This document shows positions 27,101 to 33,268 of a stretch of 34,487 nucleotides of DNA, piece by piece. The stretch spans positions 1 to 34,487 of the IMG/VR virus record IMGVR_UViG_3300009593_000059, one strand, 5' to 3'. The first letter of the stretch is position 1. Each line of letters opens with the position of its first letter. This DNA is from a virus. Both the position numbers and the translations under genes were made by a program. The notes beneath the pieces are model-generated. The model saw only the letters and a list, made by a program, of their open reading frames with translations. It was not told where the DNA came from and did not search any database.

Positions 27101-30100
27101 TTAATAGTTCCACCAGATGGATCTGTATATCCATAGGAACCATAAATTGGGTTACCATCATATGCCCATCCCAGAATTGGAGAATGATATTTACTAGAAA
27201 CTTCAATTTCATTTACTAAGTTTAAGTCTGGTACTCCATAAAGTGTATTATCTTCATTTTCGCCACCTAAAGAATAGGTAGATTCTCTTAAAGGTCTTGG
27301 AGCATAAAGATGTGAATATTCTAAAGATTCTCCAGAAATATTTTCATCAACAAATCCATCATCACTGCTTATATTATTATAATTCCTTTCAAATAGGTTA
27401 ATAGTCCAAGTACGTAAAGTAGCATCAATTGTAGAATCCAACCCTGCAGGAGTCACAGTTATAGATGTGGAATTAGTAGTAAATCCAACACCTCCATTCA
27501 TAACTCTTATCTCTGAAAGAGTTCCAGTATTCTGATCTACAATAGGAGTAAGCCTTGTGTTACTTCCTGTTCCATCAATTACAATATCGGGTGGTGAATT
27601 ATACCCACTACCACCAGAATTGATAAGAATATCAACAATTTTACCATTATTGATAATAGGTGTAACAAGAGCTCCAGATCCTCTAGAAAGGCTAATTCTA
27701 GGTTGTCTATTAAAGTTAAAGATTGTTGAAGCACCATATCCAACACCACCACTAGTAATATCTACATCTTGAATAGATCCTCTAAAGATTGGTTGAACTT
27801 TAGCAGAGAAATCTTGACCAGTACCAGTAGATAATCCACTAACTCCACTAATGGTAACTAAAATTGGCTTATAATTGAAAGATCCATTTCCAGTAGAGTC
27901 CAAATCTACAAAAATGTCTCTATCATAATAATGATTAATAGAAGTAGATCCACTACCAACCAAATTAAGTGAGAAAGTATTATTATCAAGCTTTCTAACA
28001 TAATAACTCTCAATAGTGGAAATACCAACAATAGGTACACTACCTTCAGAGTATTGAATTACTTCACCAGTAGAATATCCATGATTCTTAATGGTGATAT
28101 TATTAAGGGATGTGCTAACCCCAGAAGTTACAACCTCTCTCTTATTATTCTTATATCCTTCTCCAGGATCAGTAACTATAACATTAGATACAATTCTCTT
28201 TCTTGAAGAGGATCTAATATTCTGAACTCCAGATCCCCAACTAATAAGATCTACTGTATTAATACCAACATTAGACTCATCTGGATTAGTATAAAGTTTA
28301 ATAGTATAATTATCTACTAATCCAACATAATAAAAGTTGTTGGTTGAGAGTCCTGTAACAACTGTTGACCCATTTGGCTCATATATTACTCGCTCATCTT
28401 GAGCAAATTTGTGGAAAGTAGAGAATCCAATAGTATTGTTAGCAATACTAACATCTCCACCATTTCTTTCTGCATTAAATTGTGGTGCATGTATCACAAC
28501 AGACATATTGACTGCTGCTGTAGCTTCTCTAACAGGATTACCACCAGTAATGGTAACAATAGGAGTATCTACATAATCAAACCCAGTATCAAGTAATTCT
28601 ATCCTCTCTAAATGTCCATTTACAGCACAAATTCCAGTGGCTCCAGTACCAACAACATCTTCAACCACCAAAAGGGGTGGATTAATGACATCATATCCAT
28701 TTCCACTATTTGTAACATCAAATGATTGAATATCTCCATAATAAATGGAATTTTGGGACTTATAATTGAGAATTTCAGCTCCATTAATCAAAATTCCAGT
28801 ATATCCTGGATCAGTTTCATAAGTTCCACTCTTATTGACTGGTTCCTTAATTTCTCTATAGATATTTTGAGGAGAAAGTGTCTTTTGATAGAAATTATAG
28901 TAAATAAATGAGTTATTATTGACTGTTCCACTTAAAGTCACATACTCTGCATCAAAAATATCAGATCTACTCTTTGAGATCTTAACATCAGTAGAATTAA
29001 TCCTCTTTATATAATAAACACCAGCATCTACTCCCTCAAATTTACTCTCTGACTTGGTTATGATAGAAAAACCATCAGGAGTTGTTGTTACTGTCTCAAC
29101 AACTCCTGGTTGATAGTAAATTGCATCACCAGTGTATAAACCATGATCAGTTTCTGATGTTAAAGAGATAGTTTTTGAATCTGATTGTGCAGATCCATTA
29201 AATTCGATGACTTTATCGTGAGGATTAAGAGGAAGATTGGGATAATCTGGTATAGAATTGGAAGAAACTAAAACATCACCATTAAATTTTGCATAAGTGT
29301 TCTGAACATTAGCAAAATAGTCTTGAAGTTGGGTATATTTTGATGAATTTCCCTTCAAAATATTATTTTTGATGGAAAATTTCTTATTTAAGTCAATTAA
29401 ACTAGAAAGTCTAATAATAAACTTCTTATTAGAGATAACTCTAACAACTGCACCAGTTGTTATCAAATTTGAATCATCAATAATACTAATAGAGTATCCA
29501 GGATTTAAAAAATGATTATCATATACTATAACTTCATAATTTCTTTCAGTTTCGTCAATAAGTGTGGCGGAAGATACATCCCAACTAGTTCTTACATTAA
29601 ATTTCCAGTTTTTAGACCTTTCAATGTTGGATTCTAGTCCAAGAGATTGAAGTCTAGCAGTATCATCCTTCCTATAAAATTCAGATTCCCCAATAACTCT
29701 AAGTTCTTGTAAAGTTGAGGTCATTCTAACTCTAATAGAATTCCCTAAACCTACAGTAGCATAAGAAAAATCATCTAATCTAATATTATTAGTCTCTGGA
29801 AGTGTTACATCTACTCCACTAACACTCAAAAACTGGTTATCATTCTTCCCAGTATATGAAATACTTACTTCATTGTCATCTGCATCATAAGATATAATTT
29901 TTCCAGTATCTGGAAACCCAATAGTAGAGTCTACATCTATAAATGTTGACCCTGCTGACACAGAATTAAGAATTTGTGTCTTTGGATTGGGTTTAAACTC
30001 ACCATAAATGGATCCATTTGTATCAATATCTCTTTGATATCCAGAATCTACCGAAATTTGGTAATAATTTCCTTCAGAATAGTCAATTTTTTCAACATTT

Positions 30101-30912
30101 GTGACTGTTCCTCTAGAATTTGTAGAATCTTGATAAATTGTCCTATTTTTTAGGTCTAAAGCGTCTCCATCTATAGGTTCTACAACAAAATCTTTAGTAA
30201 CTCTATAGTTTGCGTCCGAAGGTCTAAGTAAAAACTTACTTGGCTTAATAATTTCTACTTCTTCACCATATAAAGCTCTAAAAAGTATCTTAAATGACTC
30301 ATCAGTACCCTTAGATTTGTAAAAAGTATCAGCATTAAATACAAAATTCCTCTGATCTAGTCCAGGATACAGATTTCTTTCAGTAAATCCAGGTACAAAC
30401 TGGTTTTTTATCTTCTTAAAGAACTCTTGTAAGAAGATAATGTTTAAATTATGAATAGTTGTGCCCGCAGAGTGGCTACGTCTCTGTGATGTACTAAAAG
30501 TTAGTTGATCAGGATTGGGTCCAATATAAGATGTTATACCACTAAAGGCTCTCGTACACTTCTCAAATGTAGTATCTGTCTTATATTCATATTCTATGAT
30601 CTCATCACCAATCTTAAGGAGTCCATTAGTCTCAGGAAATCCTTGAGTAAAATTACCTTCTACCGCAGTATCAATAGTAATATCAGTATAACCTAAATCA
30701 TTCTCTAGAATAGTATGGGATTTAAGGTTAATTAGCTCATCAACTTTAACATATTTGTCAATATTTTGTATAATATCTAAAGGAGCTCCTTGGAATTCTT
30801 GAGAAACATAATATTGCTCCAAAAATTCGCCAAGAAGGGGGTAATCTTCTCTAACATATCGCGGGAGTTGACTCTGTACGATATCCTGGAATTTAACTCT
30901 ATCTACTGACAT
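18115..30912 (-). CDS. 4265-aa giant baseplate protein with gp7-like N-terminus
   Basis: One uninterrupted frame of 4265 codons. It sits between gp6 and the gp9-type gene, the slot of T4 gene 7. Residues ~1-300 resemble the C-terminal part of T4 gp7: FYKSKGTDESFKILFRALYG then EEVEI (197-221) against T4 FYSTKGIEASYKFLFKVLYN then EEVEIE, followed by LKNRTIYQDSTNSRGTVTNV against VGQTIYTATGRCNVTYIERS. The rest is a beta-rich mosaic: about a dozen GxGYT units; several 'H.L..GD.V.Y...YYV..I' units; 'GDEII.Y' units; a YHYH-like domain (~1200-1334); a duplicated domain (~2700-2900); a LamG-like domain (~2961-3184); and a conserved-looking end (GSYSWGKIDLAG, then RYNPLKYKDYIV). There is no signal peptide or transmembrane segment. 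It starts 9 nt after gp6. Inferred role: structural replacement of gp7 with host-contact or glycan-binding additions. Confidence 0.88.
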   Translation of the reverse strand: MSVDRVKFQDIVQSQLPRYVREDYPLLGEFLEQYYVSQEFQGAPLDIIQNIDKYVKVDELINLKSHTILENDLGYTDITIDTAVEGNFTQGFPETNGLLKIGDEIIEYEYKTDTTFEKCTRAFSGITSYIGPNPDQLTFSTSQRRSHSAGTTIHNLNIIFLQEFFKKIKNQFVPGFTERNLYPGLDQRNFVFNADTFYKSKGTDESFKILFRALYGEEVEIIKPSKFLLRPSDANYRVTKDFVVEPIDGDALDLKNRTIYQDSTNSRGTVTNVEKIDYSEGNYYQISVDSGYQRDIDTNGSIYGEFKPNPKTQILNSVSAGSTFIDVDSTIGFPDTGKIISYDADDNEVSISYTGKNDNQFLSVSGVDVTLPETNNIRLDDFSYATVGLGNSIRVRMTSTLQELRVIGESEFYRKDDTARLQSLGLESNIERSKNWKFNVRTSWDVSSATLIDETERNYEVIVYDNHFLNPGYSISIIDDSNLITTGAVVRVISNKKFIIRLSSLIDLNKKFSIKNNILKGNSSKYTQLQDYFANVQNTYAKFNGDVLVSSNSIPDYPNLPLNPHDKVIEFNGSAQSDSKTISLTSETDHGLYTGDAIYYQPGVVETVTTTPDGFSIITKSESKFEGVDAGVYYIKRINSTDVKISKSRSDIFDAEYVTLSGTVNNNSFIYYNFYQKTLSPQNIYREIKEPVNKSGTYETDPGYTGILINGAEILNYKSQNSIYYGDIQSFDVTNSGNGYDVINPPLLVVEDVVGTGATGICAVNGHLERIELLDTGFDYVDTPIVTITGGNPVREATAAVNMSVVIHAPQFNAERNGGDVSIANNTIGFSTFHKFAQDERVIYEPNGSTVVTGLSTNNFYYVGLVDNYTIKLYTNPDESNVGINTVDLISWGSGVQNIRSSSRKRIVSNVIVTDPGEGYKNNKREVVTSGVSTSLNNITIKNHGYSTGEVIQYSEGSVPIVGISTIESYYVRKLDNNTFSLNLVGSGSTSINHYYDRDIFVDLDSTGNGSFNYKPILVTISGVSGLSTGTGQDFSAKVQPIFRGSIQDVDITSGGVGYGASTIFNFNRQPRISLSRGSGALVTPIINNGKIVDILINSGGSGYNSPPDIVIDGTGSNTRLTPIVDQNTGTLSEIRVMNGGVGFTTNSTSITVTPAGLDSTIDATLRTWTINLFERNYNNISSDDGFVDENISGESLEYSHLYAPRPLRESTYSLGGENEDNTLYGVPDLNLVNEIEVSSKYHSPILGWAYDGNPIYGSYGYTDPSGGTIKQIQSGYELSVDETNRPPLSSYLGGFFVEDYIFTERGDLDEHNGRFCITPDFPKGTYAYFSTLNTKSVDSVGPFTNYKRPAFPYLVGNTFYSQPNIFNFGYDSNQSSYDIGEGEWFRNTKEYHTNDSRSRYDYIFNSDKIIRQTIDIQGVTKGTIPSVGIVTGGSDYKVNDRLDFDNRGTGGKDASARVERVSGKLINTVSCATTVFYNVEFSATDDRRTFIGFNTEPHNLDNLDIVNINGLSEYFEGFDGTYNIGIRSDNFVTTLGIGSIGATGLTTYFYVSGLLQYPYIRENDILGISSERVKVLNIDAETERIRVLRQYDGTVGTAYTNLTLLHEDPRKFNINVGTLKTTKTFRINRELYFDPTESVGLGTVAGIGNTLPISNPGVGATQIFVKSQQIYYKNHNLQLNDIVYYNTNSGTSIESWNGISGEPYRDLSHYEKFYAAPITSNLLGIATTRVGLTSTGYVGISTNNGLLYFTNVGSEVYHSLKTTLDNVITGQLDKNIVTVSTASTHGLVSNLLSNQSGTSDRVYMSIKPIDTKIVTVKYNDYNRRIILDPQNFVAGDVDVTLNTITFISHEFKKGEKVIHTSTSPAGGLVNEGMYYVIPFSGNKIRLVEDKYQLDSQTPSFVDISSASSGTISKINPLVNVSRGQKLKFDLSDSSLSFTSNGTLYSAFILEIFSDQDFDNRFLTSKTTRDFEVTNSGTVGVDGELTITIDDDVPDNLYYKFQLDNLDIIPVIKSQLTIDKESYAYNKIHLVKTAYDGEHRITGVGTTSFTYNVGEIPKILTYNQSNSQASYETDSLNVDGSITKVKILNDGNGYESLPGITSVKSNKGSGAIIEANSINIGKILNSKLNRIGFDYPTDYTLKGVANLPEILEIEALASFESIGIASAGRNYLVSPKIIVKDGYTGKIVPNIDITYKLGDKSLTILTNTTGIYDVEPTIIPIRNSNGVGFSSLTYSSSTKTVRIYPDATFSDPLDFPYNPGSKILVENVSVGIGSTGKGFNSEDYDYSLFEVTNADSQLGGTGAWIEYKLSDYISDGDVPGTMVPSKSNARVISEIDFPIYKPVLKKNNFFIGEPVKSDDQLGYVENWDPILEELKITTNKEYKVGSIVKGQSSNTQGVIQSKINFDAEILIGAGATFNSGWQSNSGFLNDNLQKLPNNEYYQNFSYSLKSRVALEDWDDPVSVLNHTSGFAKFSDLVIESGDSENLTTLPIDSNIEIVNDIIGIGYLNCYYDFDYVTEGTIQVGNVIISKEIDFENRSLTDFYESVGNRVLSIDDFSGIFNSNPRATQYSAIASYDFNRKYNKIFTLAKDTTYTDERQFSIVSILQNNDIGYINEYGTLSTYPDTGLGSYDFIVASDSWRLSWNPIKFEYNNYSVSSVDISILNDAILTEDLPLGNVGIVTGSFVNVAAGTTTTVVSISSTYRSAKVNVQLEDTNNGFSVQEMNLIHDGTEVSMVEFGELNTTSTGFGTFGASISGSNMIVEFHPNVSVAITANSSVMAISSGGVGVGSTAVTVGRVTSSYRSISASGSPTANVISTYETPYTSAYYFVSVEDTTNSQYQCSEVAIINSESHNSWVEFANVETGGNIGTVGITSVGSNINFTFTPIASADVEVRILGLELQEWDDNAHPELIDLNNIVIEGDVGVYKGSQNDVVDAFGLKHEGLEIFKRDFDGSNGIVVGETGEDTVEDGLIMYLDGETADGTTTWTDRSSSGNDATLINLTTKYDSYGYNFRNTRRALVPDTDFDFSGDFAFEVWSKMEDTPSSVCPSALISSWAGMMSTDNIFIVYIDQNGNLITSFNHNQVGKTQLDFIYDGGTVLLDEWNHVVVTRIGQYVDVYLNGVKGTTQIYTESIDSSPTGTDIWIGAYAGCPSVSFNGTVGIVRTYKDKGLDSFQVSKNYLSQRGRYIEGTNLYPNAIQISDHFFVTGEELTYAYAGAGSTQAIGIVTATVPGIGVTDKLPPTLYAIKVNDSELRFASSASNALLDPPVSLEISSVGIGTSHSLTATNANSKALVAIDNMIQSPISDTSITHTLTAPIVFDTKLTLSGVTSIAARDLLKIDDEIVVVEEIGVGGVNNILVRRSQVGTTVNAHGGGSVVTKISGNYNIVGNTLYFSQAPYGQVPLSTTTGNPDYRDWTGISTNSTFQGRTFIRSGVPASPNPAYSDNFVFDDISSEFTGIQSYFNLKSGGSNVTGFSTDNAVILINNVFQEPQGAQAKVSNYDIDEASGITSVTFTGSGTTVTYDTNAGDLPRGGVIVSVSSNDGYGYQPLVCAGGTAIVSGLGTISSISIGNTGSGYRVGVQTVVNVGVQTYSSGTPNIEFVGTALVSGGHVVSVDITNPGSGYTSTNPPEVVFDDPWSYTNLPLIYSSSSVAGLGTEATIDIVVGQGSSIIDFEIKYFGHGYGEGEILTVGVDTSLGIPLDTSKVFEEFNITVDGSHNDRFGGWSLGVLEVLDNLDNEFNGSETAFRLTLNDNPFSIRAATGSNIEVDKTLLVFINEVIQEPEVAYTFSGGSVITFTSPPNAGDKSKILFYKGTGELDVVFNDILETVKVGDSLDINNNPSNGQGIGLDQEERVVIGINTVDSVSTNPYAGPGITTDSTLTRPVNWYKQLQDKIINGVKIGKDRDHYEPLIYPSAYLLQPIVSSSTTAYVDNLRPFFDSYNEQQIRGFQNKIEITSQDSRVGAMATAIVSVAGSITSLDITNSGIGYTLAPSISISNPIGVGTTGTSKAVSELSDDNVSLITVQTPGYGYTTTNPPSVLIESPKLVRERINVNSYTGDNGIVVGFGISTFVSGMTSQTKIILDFYIPTNSYMRDTDVVGSAITVSGISTGDFFTTYNTSVAADEETIVSLQNDSVTQVAITTSFLDSVFQVSDTQLLDKNVIGVGVTMVKRVFANISGISTVDFASTLITFDSTNYTFDSQTFAVYAGGISSSAYLGSYSWGKIDLAGRTNPQSFNFYGEDGYSGISSSGLVTRYNPLKYKDYIV
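21360..22030 (-). other. LamG-like (concanavalin A-type) domain in the giant protein
   Basis: Residues ~2961-3184: GLIMYLDGETADGTTTWTDR, SSSGNDATLINL, FSGDFAFEVWSKM, DEWNHVVVTRIGQYVDVYLN, IWIGAYAG, FNGTVGIVRTYKDKGLDSFQ. This is the canonical order of Laminin_G_3-type jelly-roll domains (L.LDG...W.D.SG.GN...L; F....F..W.K; .W.HV..T..G....Y.NG). Such domains often bind glycans. It is a single copy at about 70% of the protein length, following directly on the duplicated beta domain. Confidence 0.82.
22215..22810 (-). repeat. Duplicated ~80-aa beta domain in the giant protein
   Basis: Two tandem related domains lie just ahead of the LamG-like domain. The first (~2701-2777) reads YRSAKVNVQLEDTNNGFSVQ, then IHDGTEVSMVEFGEL, IVEFHPN. 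The second (~2824-2899) reads YTSAYYFVSVEDTTNSQYQC, then INSESHNSWVEFANV, INFTFTPIASADVEVRILGL. The order [FV].V.ED..N.....E...I......VEF........GT......G.NI...F.P is shared. Confidence 0.7.
26915..27320 (-). other. YHYH-like domain in the giant protein
   Basis: Residues ~1200-1334 contain YHSPILGWAYDGNPIYGSYG followed by GGFFVEDYIF, RGDLDEHNGRFCITPDFP and KGTYAYFST. This is the order of YHYH-family domains (HSPI.G.A.DG.PIYGPYGY ... LDE.NG.F..TP ... YHYH). The terminal YHYH element is replaced by YAYF, so any metal or ligand site built on those histidines is altered. Confidence 0.72.
30013..30912 (-). other. gp7-like domain at N-terminus of the giant protein
   Basis: Residues 1-300. The opening helix (YPLLGEFLEQYY, 24-35) is comparable to T4 gp7 SNFEAFCEAYIQYL. 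A shared 'GDEIIEY...RS.S.G' module is inserted at ~97-155. The gp7 block then resumes with FLQEFFKKIKNQFVPGF and FYKSKGTDESFKILF. The protein therefore keeps only the C-terminal part of T4 gp7; the N-terminal two-thirds of T4 gp7 are absent. Confidence 0.7.
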
Positions 30913-30921
30913 CTAACTTTT

Positions 30922-32823
30922 TTATCTTGTGAGAGAACCGTTTAAGTAACTAGAAGTTACATGATAATTACTTCCTGAAATATCATCACCTGATGATATG
31001 TTATCTGGTAACATATTAATAGTACAATTATTGGTATCTAATTGTAAATAAAGATCCTGTAGTCCAATCACATCATTGGAATAAGGAGCCATTGATATCT
31101 CAATCAAAGGTGTCCCTTTATTTACCACAGTAGAAAGTACCTTAATTGGGTTTAATTTAATCTCACCTTTCTTATAATCAATAATACCGATATTATTCTT
31201 AACTATGACTGGTTCTGTTGGAGAATCCAATTTAAATAAGAATATTGATCCAGTTAGAAGATCCTTATTAGGAAGATCACCCAAATAAACTGTTCCACTA
31301 ATACCACTTACATTAAATCCAGATGTTTTAATATTATATCCATCTTCACTACCAACATGAATTCTATTTCCATAACAAATCTCATATTCTGCAAAAACAT
31401 TTACAGATGGCCTTAAATCCCTTCTCATATTAACTGTAGTAATATTAGAAGTAATAGATTCATTACTATCATCAATAACTTTCAAGAATTTACTATATTT
31501 AAATCTTGCTCCAAACTTATTCAGTTGTACAGAGTCTGCATAATCAGTTACATTAGATAAAATGCTAGTTTGTACGTAATTTGAAGAAGGTGCTAGGTTT
31601 GTATTATAATAAGCTGTAGTTTGTGTCTCTACATATAAGTATTTTAAATCAATAACCTGACTTACTATACCTGCAACTGAATATTTCCTTAATTGATCTT
31701 CAATATTATCCTTAACAGTAGAAGATAAGTAAACACCATTCTCTGGTTTAATACTAACATAAACCTTCCCATATTGTGGAGGTGTTAAGTCTTCACCACC
31801 ATATGCAGAGACTGATTCACATTCAGGATAGATTGTAGGAACAATGGATTCATAATCAGCAGCTGTTACAGCACGTTTTTGTGAGGAATATATTCTAGTT
31901 GCATATTTCTTAATAGAATCCATTCCTTCAATATCATCTCCACCATAGGAGACCATATCTGCAGATATAAGTGATATTCCAGATGTAATAGGAGTCCCAT
32001 TATTGTCTTGGAGTGAACCAGCATAAGTAAATTGATTTATATTATTGCCAGCTTTACCATGACTTATAATATAACTTGCTATAACGTAATTGGGTTCTTT
32101 TAATTGTTCACCAAATATATTATCTCCAAATAGAAGTTCATATCTTTCATCTTGTACTTCTTGAATAAAATATACTGGAGATGTTGGACCAATTTCAAAT
32201 AAACTATCAGAACGATTAAATGTTCTTTTAATAGTAGAATCTTTTGAGTCCTTTACAATAACTTCTATAGTATCAGTATCAATACCAGAGTTAGTTAAAA
32301 TATATTTCTGATCTGGTGTTCTAGAACTTACTGTAAAGTCCTGTTTAATAAATGTTCCCTCATGAATCTTTACATTATTAAAATTTGCTATACCATAAGA
32401 ATCTACAATAACTGTAATATCTGAAGGAATGCAAAATGTATAACTTGTATTATCGAATTGTGATCTTGTCAGTGCAACAATACCAGCTTTGAGTGTTAAA
32501 GTTACTGCAGTGGTTGATGATACATCTACAGAGAAACTAATCTCTGATACAGCTGATTTTCTTGATCTAGGTACATATCCTATATTACGCGCCAGAGACA
32601 CCACGTTCTCCCTGAGAGTGGCACTATCAATGAACACCTCATTAGATACCATGTTGGCATTATATGAAGAAATATATGTATTATAAGCTAGAGTATCAAT
32701 GATTGTTGAAAGATTAGACCCTTCAAAATCATAATCCGTAAAATTGGAATTAGATTTTAAATAATCCTTAATGGATGTCTTAATCTGGTCAAAATCTAGG
32801 TTACTGAAATTGACTAGTGGCAT
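30922..32823 (-). CDS. 6: Baseplate wedge protein gp6 (baseplate J family)
   Basis: Homologue of T4 gp6, whose dimers form the inner ring of the baseplate with gp25 and gp53. N-terminal features: YLKSNSNFTDYDFEGSNLST (T4 WLNGQNEFLDYDFEGSRLNV), IDTLAYNTYI, ATLRENVVSLARNIGYVPRS (T4 ANLRSSVVQAAQDNGYLPTS). The baseplate-J core has ERYELLFGDNIFG, then DDIEGMDSIKKYATRIYSSQ, KRAVTAADYESIVPTIYPEC (T4 QRCVTATDYDTFVSERFGS), YVSIKPENGVYLS and LRKYSVAGI. It has 633 residues against 660 in T4. It starts 7 nt after gp25 with AGG about 12 nt upstream (CTAGGTAATAAGTAAATG; gp25 ends in tandem TAA TAA). The giant gp7-like gene follows after 9 nt. Confidence 0.95.
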   Translation of the reverse strand: MPLVNFSNLDFDQIKTSIKDYLKSNSNFTDYDFEGSNLSTIIDTLAYNTYISSYNANMVSNEVFIDSATLRENVVSLARNIGYVPRSRKSAVSEISFSVDVSSTTAVTLTLKAGIVALTRSQFDNTSYTFCIPSDITVIVDSYGIANFNNVKIHEGTFIKQDFTVSSRTPDQKYILTNSGIDTDTIEVIVKDSKDSTIKRTFNRSDSLFEIGPTSPVYFIQEVQDERYELLFGDNIFGEQLKEPNYVIASYIISHGKAGNNINQFTYAGSLQDNNGTPITSGISLISADMVSYGGDDIEGMDSIKKYATRIYSSQKRAVTAADYESIVPTIYPECESVSAYGGEDLTPPQYGKVYVSIKPENGVYLSSTVKDNIEDQLRKYSVAGIVSQVIDLKYLYVETQTTAYYNTNLAPSSNYVQTSILSNVTDYADSVQLNKFGARFKYSKFLKVIDDSNESITSNITTVNMRRDLRPSVNVFAEYEICYGNRIHVGSEDGYNIKTSGFNVSGISGTVYLGDLPNKDLLTGSIFLFKLDSPTEPVIVKNNIGIIDYKKGEIKLNPIKVLSTVVNKGTPLIEISMAPYSNDVIGLQDLYLQLDTNNCTINMLPDNISSGDDISGSNYHVTSSYLNGSLTR

Positions 32824-32830
32824 TTACTTA

Positions 32831-33232
32831 TTACCTAGTAGATTGCAATGCGAATGTTAATTCTTGTTGTGGAACATCAATGCCTACAATAAAATAATTA
32901 ATACTTACATCAAAAGCATGCTCATTTTCATTAGCTTTTACATTAACCTTTTTTAACCTAACGCGAGGTTCAAAATTATTAATAGTATTTTCTATTTGTG
33001 ATTTAATAGAAGAAGCAGTCAAATAATCTAAATTTTCAAATAATAAATTAGAAACATTAGAACCTAAAGAAGGTTGAAATGGTCTCTCACCAGTAATAGT
33101 AAGTATTAGATTACGAATAGAACGAGCAATAGCATTCTCATTTTTTAGTGCTATTAGATCAGAATTAATAGGATTAACTTGAAAAGCAGCACTAATATCT
33201 TTGAATCCTTGACTGATTCTTTCAACAGGCAT
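32831..33232 (-). CDS. 25: Baseplate wedge protein gp25
   Basis: A 133-residue protein of the gp25/GPW family (132 aa in T4), the conserved core wedge subunit that contacts the first sheath ring. Seen: FKDISAAFQVNPINSDLIAL, ENAIARSIRNLILTITGERP, FQPSLGSNVSNLLFENLD and the family-typical NNFEPRVRLKKVNVKA near residue 90. It has no signal peptide, and despite the historical lysozyme label nothing suggests catalysis. A CATAAATA late-promoter-like octamer lies 25 nt upstream and no good Shine-Dalgarno is visible. gp6 follows after 7 nt, the arrangement conserved in contractile tail systems. Confidence 0.95.
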   Translation of the reverse strand: MPVERISQGFKDISAAFQVNPINSDLIALKNENAIARSIRNLILTITGERPFQPSLGSNVSNLLFENLDYLTASSIKSQIENTINNFEPRVRLKKVNVKANENEHAFDVSINYFIVGIDVPQQELTFALQSTR

Positions 33233-33257
33233 TTAAAATGTTACAACAATGTGCAGT

Positions 33258-33265
33258 TATTTATG
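33258..33265 (-). promoter_or_regulatory. T4-late-type promoter octamer CATAAATA upstream of gp25
   Basis: CATAAATA on the minus strand lies between the 63-aa gene stop (33269-33271) and the gp25 ATG, 25 nt before the start. It would drive gp25, gp6 and the giant gene. Confidence 0.6.
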
Positions 33266-33268
33266 TTA

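Noticed and set aside
18785-28735. Direct-repeat array or CRISPR-like structure in the giant gene
   Set aside because: The periodic signal is protein-level (GxGYT and related modules); DNA copies are diverged, spacing is irregular and the frame stays open throughout.
18115-30912. Possibility that the giant frame is an artefact of joined genes or a sequencing read-through
   Set aside because: The frame is open for 4265 codons, module families recur on both halves, and the N-terminal gp7-like block and the terminal segment both look like natural ends; no internal ribosome-binding site or stop remnants were noticed.
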